Under the pieces are notes generated by a model that worked only from the letters and a program-made list of their open reading frames with translations, did not search any database and was not told the origin of the DNA. The translations under genes and the position numbers were made by a program. Positions 31,468-40,411 of a stretch of 41,403 bases of DNA are shown in pieces. Each line of letters starts with the position of its first letter. The first letter of the stretch is position 1. Source of the stretch: Aequoribacter sp003520285 (GTDB lineage Bacteria > Pseudomonadota > Gammaproteobacteria > Pseudomonadales > Halieaceae). The stretch covers positions 1 to 41,403 of the forward strand of contig CAXAAR010000009.1 in the NCBI GenBank assembly GCA_963966765.1, in the 5' to 3' direction.

Positions 31468-34236
31468 ATGGACAAGACATTTGAACCTCAAGCCATAGAA
31501 ACCAAGTGGTATCGACACTGGGAGGCCGAGGGTTACTTCGCGCCTTCTGGAGAGGGTGAGCCTTACAGCATTATGATCCCCCCACCCAATGTGACCGGCA
31601 GCTTGCATATGGGGCACGGCTTCCAAGACACCATAATGGATGCACTCGTTCGGTATCATCGCATGCGAGGCATGGACACGCTCTGGCAAGTTGGAACAGA
31701 TCATGCGGGTATCGCCACTCAGATGCTGGTCGAGCGCCAGCTTGAGGCGGAGGGTGTCAGCCGACACGACCTCGGAAGAGCGGTCTTCATCGATAAAGTC
31801 TGGGAGTGGAAAGAGCGTTCAGGAGGTACAATTACCTCACAATTGCGCCGACTGGGGGCCTCGCTAGATTGGTCTCGCGAGCGATTCACCATGGACGAGG
31901 GCCTCTCTGCAGCAGTGCAGAAGGTCTTTATTGATCTCTACCGAGAACAGCTGATCTATCGCGGCAAAAGACTGGTCAACTGGGACCCAAAATTGCACAC
32001 CGCCGTCTCGGATCTCGAAGTGATCAGCGAGGAAGAACAAGGTTCACTCTGGCACTTCAGATACCCTATCGCAGACCAGTCGGGCTATCTAGTGGTCGCG
32101 ACCACTCGTCCCGAGACCATGCTCGGTGATACTGCAGTCGCAGTGCATCCGGATGATAGCCGATACCAGCACCTCATCGGCCAATCGGTGCGTCTTCCGC
32201 TGACAAATCGAACGATACCCATTATTGCCGACGACTACGTCGACCCAGAATTTGGTACCGGCTGCGTCAAAATTACCCCAGCTCATGATTTCAACGATTA
32301 TGAAATGGGGCAGCGCCATGGGCTGCAGATGATTAATATTCTGACTGACAGCGCTAAGATCAATCACGAAGCACCAGAAGCATACCAAGGTCTCGATCGG
32401 TTCGAGGCGAGAGAACTTATCGTTAAAGACATGGACGCCTTAGGCTTGCTCGCCGAAATCGAGCCTCATGTGCTCAAAGTACCTCGAGGCGACCGATCCG
32501 GTGTTGTCATCGAGCCTTACTTAACCGACCAGTGGTACGTAGACGCAAAAAAATTGGCGGGTCCTGCCATCAAAGCGGTCGAAAACGGTGACATCGAGTT
32601 TGTACCGAAGCAATGGGAAAATACCTACTTTGCTTGGATGCGTGACATTCAGGATTGGTGTATCAGCCGACAGCTGTGGTGGGGACATCGAATACCCGCA
32701 TGGTATGACGATCTAGGCAATGTCTATGTCGGATCAGACGAGGCCACAGTCCGCAAAGATCATTCACTGCCGCCCGAAACTTCGCTCAGACAAGACGAGG
32801 ACGTGCTCGACACCTGGTTCAGCAGCGCTCTATGGACGTTCTCGACCCTTGGCTGGCCAGAAAAAACACCTGAACTTGCACGTTATCACCCGAGTTCCGT
32901 GCTGGTTACTGGGTTCGATATCATCTTCTTCTGGGTCGCACGAATGATCATGATGACCCTCCACTTCAAACAAGAAGTCCCCTTTAAGACAGTCTATGTT
33001 CACGGCCTAGTGCGCGATGCTGAAGGTCAAAAAATGTCGAAGTCGAAGGGCAATGTGCTCGACCCCATTGACTTGATTGACGGAATAGCGCTCGATGACC
33101 TAGTCGCCAAGCGCACTCAAGGTATGATGCAGCCAAAAATGGCTCAGAAAATTGCGACTGCAACTCGCAAGCACTACCCCGATGGCATCCCCGCCTTCGG
33201 TACGGACGCCCTGCGCTACACCTTCTACTCGCTCGCCTCAACCGGTCGAGATATTAAGTTCGATTTGGGGCGTATCGAGGGCTACCGGAATTTCTGTAAT
33301 AAAATATGGAACGCTTCACGATACGTCTTGACTCAGTGTCAGCCCGAAGATCTTGCCGGCACCCAACAACTTGGAGATGCTGACCACTGGATTCTCGATC
33401 GCCTAGGAAAAACTATCACCCAAGTTGACACCGCGCTGGCAGCCTATCGTTTTGATCACGCCTCGCAGGCTATGTACGAGTTTTTCTGGAGTGACTACTG
33501 TGACTGGTATGTCGAGTTTTCAAAACCGATTCTTTGGGATGACACGCTGCCAGAAGAGCGACGACGTGGAACACTCAACACACTGATCTGCGTTTTAGAA
33601 GCCTCGCTTCGACTGTTGCACCCATTCATGCCCTTCATTACTGAAGAAATCTGGCAGCGAGTCAAACCTTTCGTGAACAGCACGAGCGCAACTATTATGC
33701 TGGCCCCTTATCCGCGAGCGGAAGATTTCCCAACTGCAGATACAGACGTTATCGGGGGCATTGACACACTAATGGGACTGATCACGGCCGCAAGAACCTT
33801 CCGCAGTGATATGAACATCAGTCCTGGCAAGGCCCTGCCGGCAATCCTTCTCAGCGATCAGGAATCGGCTTTACGTTCGATCAAGGCGAACGAGGGTTTA
33901 CTGGCCAAAATCGCGAAACTGTCTCACATTGAATGGGCTACCAGTGATTATCCGCTGCCGACCTCTACCCAATTACTCGTCAATGGCGTGACCCTCTGTA
34001 TCCCGCTCGCAGGAGTGATCGATATCGAGGCAGAGCTCACCAGAATCAGCAAACACTGTGACCAGCTCACGGCCGAGATAGAGCGAGTGAGCACTAAGCT
34101 GGCGAACCCGAATTTTGCTGATCGAGCTCCGACCGAGATTGTTGAGCTGGAGCGAGCCAAACTGACCCAGTATCAAGAGCAGCTGAATCAAGCGCTGGTG
34201 CAAAAGCAATCCATCGAGGACTTGAAGAACTCATAA
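31468..34236 (+). CDS. valS: Valyl-tRNA synthetase (ValS)
   Basis: Class I aminoacyl-tRNA synthetase charging tRNA-Val. The 922-residue sequence has PPPNVTGSLHMGHG with the HIGH-type HMGH at 47-50, the editing (CP1) domain with TTRPETMLGDTA, the WCISRQLWWGHRIP motif, KMSKSKGN from residue 522, the anticodon-binding domain, and the C-terminal coiled-coil arm (EAELTRISKHCDQLTAEIERV in overlapping parts). Length is normal. It ends 55 bases before the cold-shock gene. Confidence 0.98.
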   Translation: MDKTFEPQAIETKWYRHWEAEGYFAPSGEGEPYSIMIPPPNVTGSLHMGHGFQDTIMDALVRYHRMRGMDTLWQVGTDHAGIATQMLVERQLEAEGVSRHDLGRAVFIDKVWEWKERSGGTITSQLRRLGASLDWSRERFTMDEGLSAAVQKVFIDLYREQLIYRGKRLVNWDPKLHTAVSDLEVISEEEQGSLWHFRYPIADQSGYLVVATTRPETMLGDTAVAVHPDDSRYQHLIGQSVRLPLTNRTIPIIADDYVDPEFGTGCVKITPAHDFNDYEMGQRHGLQMINILTDSAKINHEAPEAYQGLDRFEARELIVKDMDALGLLAEIEPHVLKVPRGDRSGVVIEPYLTDQWYVDAKKLAGPAIKAVENGDIEFVPKQWENTYFAWMRDIQDWCISRQLWWGHRIPAWYDDLGNVYVGSDEATVRKDHSLPPETSLRQDEDVLDTWFSSALWTFSTLGWPEKTPELARYHPSSVLVTGFDIIFFWVARMIMMTLHFKQEVPFKTVYVHGLVRDAEGQKMSKSKGNVLDPIDLIDGIALDDLVAKRTQGMMQPKMAQKIATATRKHYPDGIPAFGTDALRYTFYSLASTGRDIKFDLGRIEGYRNFCNKIWNASRYVLTQCQPEDLAGTQQLGDADHWILDRLGKTITQVDTALAAYRFDHASQAMYEFFWSDYCDWYVEFSKPILWDDTLPEERRRGTLNTLICVLEASLRLLHPFMPFITEEIWQRVKPFVNSTSATIMLAPYPRAEDFPTADTDVIGGIDTLMGLITAARTFRSDMNISPGKALPAILLSDQESALRSIKANEGLLAKIAKLSHIEWATSDYPLPTSTQLLVNGVTLCIPLAGVIDIEAELTRISKHCDQLTAEIERVSTKLANPNFADRAPTEIVELERAKLTQYQEQLNQALVQKQSIEDLKNS

Positions 34237-34251
34237 TAAAACGATATCGTT
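34222..34251 (+). promoter_or_regulatory. Candidate promoter and palindrome before the cold-shock gene
   Basis: TTGAAG (34222-34227) and TATCGT (34245-34250) are 17 bases apart, each four of six to consensus. The -10 lies inside a perfect 12-base palindrome AACGATATCGTT (34240-34251) that could be an operator. Predicted start near 34257, leader about 35 bases, with AAGGGG before the ATG. Speculative. Confidence 0.35.
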
Positions 34252-34291
34252 CCGCTTAAATAACAATAACAACGTAACACTAAGGGGTATT

Positions 34292-34504
34292 ATGTCTGAG
34301 CGAGTCACAGGTAAAGTCAAGTGGTTCAATAACGCAAAAGGGTATGGCTTCATCGAACGGGACAACGAGCCCGACGATGTGTTTGTGCACTTCAGATCCA
34401 TTCTGGGAGAGGGCTTCAGAACTCTCAGTGAAGGCCAAGCGGTAGAGTTTACCCTGTCTACGGGTCCCAAGGGCCTCCAAGCAGAAGACGTTTCGCCGCA
34501 ATAA
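34292..34504 (+). CDS. Cold-shock domain protein, CspA/CspD-like
   Basis: A 70-residue single cold-shock domain that binds single-stranded nucleic acid. It shows GKVKWFNNAKGYGFI (RNP1) and DDVFVHFRSI (RNP2), with the usual GPKGLQAEDV end. FRSI rather than FSAI and the acidic composition recall the CspD/short Csp group, but the subfamily is not certain. AAGGGG lies four bases before the ATG. A second, membrane-linked cold-shock protein follows 52 bases after its stop. Confidence 0.93.
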   Translation: MSERVTGKVKWFNNAKGYGFIERDNEPDDVFVHFRSILGEGFRTLSEGQAVEFTLSTGPKGLQAEDVSPQ

Positions 34505-34556
34505 TTCAATCATCGAATTGTCGTCACTCACAGTACGGCAGTTAACAAGGATAGTC

Positions 34557-34961
34557 ATGACACCAGCTCGCTTGTTCGTATCGCTATTGTTCGCCACAGT
34601 GGCAATGGGGCTCGCAGGCCCCGCACTGAGTACCCTACCCCTCAGCCATTGGCTTATCCCCTGTCTTTCTGGCGTTTTGACACTCACCTGCTTGGCTCTG
34701 CTACAGCATTTGAGTCGACGAAGAGGCTCTAGCCCAACTCATAGTGACGCGAGTCGGCGCACTGGGACCGTAAAGTGGTTTAATGCGACCAAAGGCTTTG
34801 GATTCATCGTGTGCGAGGATGGCGACGAGGTATTCGTGCACTTCCGTGCGCTTCGCGATGGTGGACGACGAACCCTACGCGACGGGCTCGCCGTAAGCTT
34901 CGCGACAACCTCTGGAGATCGTGGACCACAAGCGAGCGACGTTGAATTAGTCAAAGATTAA
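34557..34961 (+). CDS. Membrane-anchored cold-shock domain protein
   Basis: A 134-residue protein with two N-terminal membrane helices (about 5-25, LFVSLLFATVAMGLAG, and 32-54, WLIPCLSGVLTLTCLALL), a basic Arg/Ser linker (SRRRGSS), and a complete C-terminal cold-shock domain with GTVKWFNATKGFGFI and DEVFVHFRAL. The domain should face the cytoplasm if both helices form a hairpin. The ATG at 34557 has AAGG just upstream and is preferred over a TTG at 34518. Proteins of this type are known but poorly studied. It follows a soluble cold-shock protein whose domain is clearly similar, suggesting duplication. Confidence 0.82.
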   Translation: MTPARLFVSLLFATVAMGLAGPALSTLPLSHWLIPCLSGVLTLTCLALLQHLSRRRGSSPTHSDASRRTGTVKWFNATKGFGFIVCEDGDEVFVHFRALRDGGRRTLRDGLAVSFATTSGDRGPQASDVELVKD

Positions 34962-35028
34962 TATTCACTATTGGCATTCTTCGATCAAACGGCGACAATG
35001 CGCGCACGTGAGCGACAGAGAGGATTAA

Positions 35029-35853
35029 GTGAGAATTTTTGACAGCGCCATAGTAGACGCCCTACCCCGCTACACGACACCTCTCATCGAAACCCATTGC
35101 CACCTTGACTACCTCGCGAACGAGGATCTAGAGCGCGCTGTAGCGCTAGCGGCACAAGTTGGGATTGAACGGCTGATAACCATCGCGGTAACACCCGACA
35201 ACCTGACAACTGTGGTTGCGATTGCGGAACAATTCGAGTCGGTATGGGCAACCCAAGGTGTCCATCCGCACGACGCCAAGCTTTACAACGTCGACGTCGA
35301 CAGCCAGATCAGAGACAGCGCAGCCCATCCGAAGGTGGTCGCCATCGGTGAGATTGGTCTGGACTACCACTATGAAGATAGCGATCGTAATGCCCAAATC
35401 GCAGCATTTACCGCGCAGTTAGAAATCGCCATAGCGAGTGATCTTCCGGTGGTCATCCACTCGCGAGATGCCGATCAAGACATGGCTGACATTCTAAAAG
35501 AGATGGCACCTGGTATGCCTCGAAAAGGCGTCATTCACAGCTTCACATCAGGCCAAGCGCTTGCTGAAACAGCCCTTGAGTTAGGCTTTTATTTGGGCTT
35601 TAACGGCATCATCACCTTTAAGAATGCTGCCAATGTGCGCGACATCCTCGCTCTTACTCCCACTCAGCGATTACTGCTTGAAACTGACTCACCCTACCTC
35701 ACCCCAGTCCCATTCCGAGGCAAACCCAATGCACCGCACCTACTTGGCCTAGTTGCTCAGACGATGGCTGCGATTAAAGAAATCGGAGAAGAGGAGTTGC
35801 TACAGATCATTAACAACAATAGTCAGGCGCTATTCTGGCCACGTCATTCATGA
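35029..35853 (+). CDS. tatD: TatD-family metal-dependent hydrolase
   Basis: Predicted TIM-barrel deoxyribonuclease of the TatD/YcfH family. The 274-residue protein has the metal motif ETHCHLDYL (His23 and His25), GVHPHDA, GEIGLDYHYE with the bridging Glu, VVIHSRDADQD, GVIHSFTSG and the final LLETDSPYLTP motif. The start is GTG at 35029 with AGAGGA upstream; the first 17 residues are an extension before the usual start. The TGA overlaps the rapA ATG (ATGA). Which of TatD, YcfH or YjjV it matches best cannot be told by eye. Confidence 0.9.
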   Translation: MRIFDSAIVDALPRYTTPLIETHCHLDYLANEDLERAVALAAQVGIERLITIAVTPDNLTTVVAIAEQFESVWATQGVHPHDAKLYNVDVDSQIRDSAAHPKVVAIGEIGLDYHYEDSDRNAQIAAFTAQLEIAIASDLPVVIHSRDADQDMADILKEMAPGMPRKGVIHSFTSGQALAETALELGFYLGFNGIITFKNAANVRDILALTPTQRLLLETDSPYLTPVPFRGKPNAPHLLGLVAQTMAAIKEIGEEELLQIINNNSQALFWPRHS

Positions 35854-38591
35854 GCCAATTCGCCATCGGACAACGTTATATCAGCCAACTCGACCCGCAA
35901 CTTGGCCTCGGCCTAGTCGTTGATATCGAGCCACGTAGAGTCACCATCGCTTTCCCTGCGGTGGAAGAGGATCGCACGTATTCCATCGAGACCGCACCAC
36001 TGACCCGACTGATCTATCGCGTTGGCGACACTATCCGACACGCTTCGGGCCAGCAACTTACGGTGAGTGCGGTCAATGAGATGGATGGCCTGATGGTTTA
36101 TGAGGGGCTTTGTAGAGAACACTTACCACACCAAATCAGCGAAGTGATGCTTGCAGCTGATATTGAGCTGCATCAACCACAACAGCGATTATTAACAGCC
36201 CAATTGAGCCAGAATCTCGCGTTTTCAACCAAAGTAAAAGCTCTATATCATATCGGCTCTCTGGACCAACATAAGGCTCGCGGGCTATTGGCGCCCCGCA
36301 CTTTACTGCTGCCCCATCAGATAGATATCGCTCAGCAGGTCGGTAAACAGCGCGCTCCCAGGGTCATGCTGGCAGACGAGGTCGGCCTCGGTAAAACCAT
36401 TGAGGCAGGCCTCATCATCCACCACCAAATCTTCACTCACCGGGCCAAGCGAGTCTTGATCCTAACGCCCGAGCCATTGATGGCGCAGTGGCTGGTGGAA
36501 ATGAGAAGAAAGTTTAATCTGCGCTTCGATTTCCTCAACCAAGAGCGGATAAACACGTTAGACAACCCGTTTGAAGAAGCTCAGCTCATCATTTCGTCCC
36601 TCGCCATCATCATGGATCAACCCCACAGCATGAACGCTGCGCTGGAAGCCACATGGGATATCGTCGTGGTCGATGAGGCACATCATTTAGACTTGAGCCC
36701 GTCGGACCAACAGCACTTTATGACGCGTCTCGCGCTCCGCAGCGCAGGACTGCTGCTGCTAACGGCGACGCCTGAACAACTGGGTGAGGAAGCCCATTTC
36801 AAGCGTTTACAACTCCTCGATCCGGTGCGATTCACCTCTTACGCGCAATACCAGCAAGAGCAGTCGAGTTTTACGGAGCTGGAAAACGCGATTGTCGCGC
36901 TTGAAGAAGGCAAAACGCCTCCCGCTCGTTACGCGCTCGGGCCCTCCGATCCAACAGACTTGAAAACTCATATCGCAAGCCTATTGGATTTTTATGGCAC
37001 CAGCCGAAGTCTTTATCGCAACACGCGCTCTTCTGTATCCGGGCTCCCAAGGAGATCTTTACATCCCCATCCTTTAATGGCTCAAGACTCCGCTACGGAG
37101 CTCGAGCAGGCACTGTATCCAGAGCGATACGCAAACGATCATGACTGGCCTTCGACTCACCCTAAAGTGGCTTGGCTCACTCAGTTTCTGCGAGCGAATA
37201 AACGCGAGAAAGTGCTCGTTATCTGTGGCGACGCGTCGGTCGCTTTGGCGCTTGAGGATTTCCTGCAGTTCCGTCAAGGTATTCGATCGTCGGCCTTTCA
37301 CGAGCACCTCGATCTCGTTGAGCGCGACCGAGCGGCAGCCTATTTCCAGCAGCCAGATCAAGGTGCTCAAGTGTTGGTCTGCTCTGAAATTGGCAGTGAA
37401 GGCAGAAATTTTCAGTTCGCTCGCCACTTGGTGTTGTTTGATCTGCCCTTGTCGCCTGATTTACTCGAGCAACGTATCGGTCGACTGGATCGTATCGGTC
37501 AGCAAGGCACCATTCACATTCACGTACCGTATTGTCAGGAATCACCGCAGGAGTCCCTGTTCCGGTGGTACGCACAAGGTCTTGAAGTGTTTACCGAACA
37601 CTGCGCCGGCGCCGAATCTATTCACCAGCAGTTTGCGGAAAGGCTGCGCCAATATCTTATCGCCCCAGCAGCAGATCTCGCGTTTCTGCAGGACGTCGCG
37701 CAAGCGACCGAACAGGTGAAACAGACGCTCGCCGATGGTCGCAACCGGCTGCTTGAGCGACACTCATTCGATCCAGACCGAGCTGATAAGACAATTGCCG
37801 CCATACAGTCTAAAGACAGTGATCCCGAGCTACTTGAATTCCTCGAGCTTGCAGGCGACGTGTTACAGTTTGAACTCGAAGCTCACTCAGAGGAGACTTG
37901 GATACTGAAGGCCTCTGAGCAAACTCATGAAGCCTTGCTAGTTTATTTTGACGATGAAAGTTTCACAGCGACAATCTCGCGTACGACCGCAGCAAGTCGC
38001 GAGGACTGGGCATTTCTCACCTGGGAACATCCCTTTGTGCGCGATATCCTTGAGATATTCACGACCGATACTGTGGGGAGTGCCAGTTTTGCGCGACTCG
38101 CGCTGACAGCCGTGCCCGAGGGCACATTGCTTCTCGAAGCCGTCGCGGTGACGCGCGTGAGTGCACCTGCTTATTTGGATCTACAGCGGTTTTTACCGCG
38201 GTCTCCGACTCGTTTCGTGGTCGATATCAAGGGTCGAGATCTTGCTCAAGCACTGACAGCCGCTGTGCTCGATACGCGGTTAGAGCCGCTCGCCAACAAA
38301 GCTGCCGCCACAATTATTCGCCAAATTCGCCCTGAGTTAACAGAACTCATTGCCGCGTCAGAAACTTTGGCAAAAAGCGCTGCGGAACAACAGATCGCAC
38401 AAGCACGCACTGAGTATTCGGCTTTCGTTCAAGCTGAGCTCACGCGTTTAGAGCGCTTGACTCAGACGGGCGACATCACCTTCGACCAAGACAAAGAACG
38501 CCTTAAGAGCGATCTCGAGCTTGGCCTGAAGGCACTATCGACAGCGACTAACGTAGTTTGCGCTCTTCGCTTAATCGCAACCCATCATTAG
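35850..38591 (+). CDS. rapA: RNA polymerase-associated helicase-like protein RapA (HepA)
   Basis: Swi2/Snf2 ATPase that binds RNA polymerase and promotes its recycling after transcription. The 913-residue protein starts with the two Tudor-like NTD folds (MSQFAIGQRYISQ to about 100). The ATPase has Walker A GLGKT at 179-183 and DEAH at 275-278, then helicase motifs V and VI (SEIGSEGRNFQFARHLV and QRIGRLDRIGQ), and the long RapA C-terminal region. It is about 50 residues shorter than E. coli RapA. Its ATG overlaps the tatD stop; its stop overlaps the convergent DUF3604 gene by four bases. Confidence 0.94.
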   Translation: MSQFAIGQRYISQLDPQLGLGLVVDIEPRRVTIAFPAVEEDRTYSIETAPLTRLIYRVGDTIRHASGQQLTVSAVNEMDGLMVYEGLCREHLPHQISEVMLAADIELHQPQQRLLTAQLSQNLAFSTKVKALYHIGSLDQHKARGLLAPRTLLLPHQIDIAQQVGKQRAPRVMLADEVGLGKTIEAGLIIHHQIFTHRAKRVLILTPEPLMAQWLVEMRRKFNLRFDFLNQERINTLDNPFEEAQLIISSLAIIMDQPHSMNAALEATWDIVVVDEAHHLDLSPSDQQHFMTRLALRSAGLLLLTATPEQLGEEAHFKRLQLLDPVRFTSYAQYQQEQSSFTELENAIVALEEGKTPPARYALGPSDPTDLKTHIASLLDFYGTSRSLYRNTRSSVSGLPRRSLHPHPLMAQDSATELEQALYPERYANDHDWPSTHPKVAWLTQFLRANKREKVLVICGDASVALALEDFLQFRQGIRSSAFHEHLDLVERDRAAAYFQQPDQGAQVLVCSEIGSEGRNFQFARHLVLFDLPLSPDLLEQRIGRLDRIGQQGTIHIHVPYCQESPQESLFRWYAQGLEVFTEHCAGAESIHQQFAERLRQYLIAPAADLAFLQDVAQATEQVKQTLADGRNRLLERHSFDPDRADKTIAAIQSKDSDPELLEFLELAGDVLQFELEAHSEETWILKASEQTHEALLVYFDDESFTATISRTTAASREDWAFLTWEHPFVRDILEIFTTDTVGSASFARLALTAVPEGTLLLEAVAVTRVSAPAYLDLQRFLPRSPTRFVVDIKGRDLAQALTAAVLDTRLEPLANKAAATIIRQIRPELTELIAASETLAKSAAEQQIAQARTEYSAFVQAELTRLERLTQTGDITFDQDKERLKSDLELGLKALSTATNVVCALRLIATHH

Positions 38592-40372
38592 CGATACCAG
38601 ATGGGTGACGAGTAGGCGCGTTCTTGAATCATTTCAGGAAACCCTGAATCGGCGAGTTCAAGTGCACGAGCATCCAAGCTCGAGTGGCGCTCCGAGGGTA
38701 CCTGTAGCACCCTAGCATAGTAAAACGCGGAGACCTCCGGATCGAAACTTGGATCTGACCAAATCACGCTAAATGCGGGGGTCCCAACGGCGCTAGCGAC
38801 CTCAACATCGATCACCTGCTCATGCGTATTGCCATCGGCATCAATCCAACCTTTGACCACTTGCACACGCTCTAGGGGTTCGCCCACCGGATCTTGGGTC
38901 GCCATAATGGCTAACCGGAACTCAGCTCTACCGTCAGCACTTAGGGTACTGCCCATCGGCGCAGCGAGCGCACGCAACTCTGCCACCGCTGTGCTGCTGT
39001 CGAGATTCACCTGCTGATCACTGGCCAAAGCATACATCTGCAAGGCAATTCTCGGTCCCGTAGTCGCGTAGACTTCCTTGCGGCGCATGGCATCGATAAT
39101 CGCTTCCCGTGTGTTCGACTCAGCCCACACGGCCGCAAGACCGGCAGCTGACATTGACCAGCCACTCGGGCCCGCATCGTCGCCCCATTGGGCCTGTTTT
39201 CGCTCTGGTGTTGAATCGAGGGCCATTTTGCCATGGAAGTTATCTTCCTCGGCGGACGCTAAGCCGGTGTGTGAATCAGTCGAGCCGATAAAACCCAGCG
39301 CGTAAGGGTTAACACCTGTTTGTTGTTCAAGGGTTAATCCTCGTTTTAAGGCGCTGCGCAAGTAATCGCCGGGGTGCGCCTGATAGGGCATATCGCGCCC
39401 CCGTGCGAGGTAATGCGGATACAGTTCATAGCCTGCAAAAGGATCATTGGGGCTCAACTCTGGATGCGCTTCTGAATCACCCTTAATCTGAGTAATCTCG
39501 GCGATTGGTTCCCACTTTGCACGATTGCGCGCATACGCCTCATCGATTGGTGCTCCGCGCAGGGACTTGGTATCAAACATCCAGCCTTTTGACAAATTCG
39601 AGTTATGAGGAATCGAGATAAATCTCGCGCCTGTTGAATTTTCAGCTTGCTCAAGAAAAGACCAGAGATCCTCTGGAAATGGCGAATCGTTGAATGAAAA
39701 AGGGAAAATTCGCGTCGCTTGTTCGGCATTGGCATCGGTTACCACCACCCGATGAAGGTTGGCGCCACCGGGCGTGCCAGTCCACTCCCATCCAATCAAG
39801 GCTGTAAACTCGCCAGGCGAGTTGTAGCGATCTGCAATGGCACTGATATCTTCCCAAGCATTGACCTTTACACTCGTGATGTCGGGCATCAGTGTACTCG
39901 CTTCGAAGCCTGTGCCTGCCATTGCTGCAGCCGTTTCACCGGGATCCGAATGCTCTGGTAACAGCGCACCAAAAAACTTCAGAGTGGTATCGTTCTTTAC
40001 CGATCTACGCAACATCCAAGCGGTAATCTCAGCACCGATCCAGTCACGCCACCCCAAGTCAGCATTACTGCCACCGTTCTCATAAATATGCTTGATAACC
40101 CCCATAAACTCGGCATGGTCACTCACCACCAAAAAGTCGAGTGGTGTCTGAATCTGCACACGCGCCCTATGAAAAGGATGAATCACTGGCTCACCCGAGG
40201 CATAACGGTACGCTGTCGCTGGATCTGCCGAGCGATTACCATTGGTGTAAGCATCGAAGGAATAGCTGGTGTGTAAATGGGTATCTCCCCACAACAGCTG
40301 TTTCTCTTGTGCCATTGCACTCACACTGGTTAAGCATATGCCGCAGAACAGCGGTGCCCATAACTTGCTCAT
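38588..40372 (-). CDS. Secreted DUF3604 protein with PHP-like metal motif
   Basis: A 594-residue exported protein of the DUF3604 family. The signal peptide is MSKLWAPLFCGICLTSVSAM with cleavage near AMA-QE. The mature protein begins WGDTHLHTSYSFDAY, where His32 and His34 form an HxH metal pair as in PHP-type phosphoesterases, followed by VVSDHAEFMG, FISIPHNSNLSKGW and FIGSTDSHTGLAS, the further histidines expected of that fold. The C-terminal ~180 residues carry beta-rich sequence. The substrate is unknown; homologues are frequent in marine bacteria. It is separated by 39 bases from the upstream carboxylase gene and may share its transcript. Confidence 0.9.
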   Translation of the reverse strand: MSKLWAPLFCGICLTSVSAMAQEKQLLWGDTHLHTSYSFDAYTNGNRSADPATAYRYASGEPVIHPFHRARVQIQTPLDFLVVSDHAEFMGVIKHIYENGGSNADLGWRDWIGAEITAWMLRRSVKNDTTLKFFGALLPEHSDPGETAAAMAGTGFEASTLMPDITSVKVNAWEDISAIADRYNSPGEFTALIGWEWTGTPGGANLHRVVVTDANAEQATRIFPFSFNDSPFPEDLWSFLEQAENSTGARFISIPHNSNLSKGWMFDTKSLRGAPIDEAYARNRAKWEPIAEITQIKGDSEAHPELSPNDPFAGYELYPHYLARGRDMPYQAHPGDYLRSALKRGLTLEQQTGVNPYALGFIGSTDSHTGLASAEEDNFHGKMALDSTPERKQAQWGDDAGPSGWSMSAAGLAAVWAESNTREAIIDAMRRKEVYATTGPRIALQMYALASDQQVNLDSSTAVAELRALAAPMGSTLSADGRAEFRLAIMATQDPVGEPLERVQVVKGWIDADGNTHEQVIDVEVASAVGTPAFSVIWSDPSFDPEVSAFYYARVLQVPSERHSSLDARALELADSGFPEMIQERAYSSPIWYR

Positions 40373-40411
40373 GGTATTCTCCTTATTGTTGTCTTCATCC
40401 CCGCGCGCTTG

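Noticed and set aside
37141..37719. A 192-codon plus-strand ORF within rapA in another frame
   Set aside because: Ser/Arg-rich shadow translation overlapping the conserved helicase motifs of rapA.
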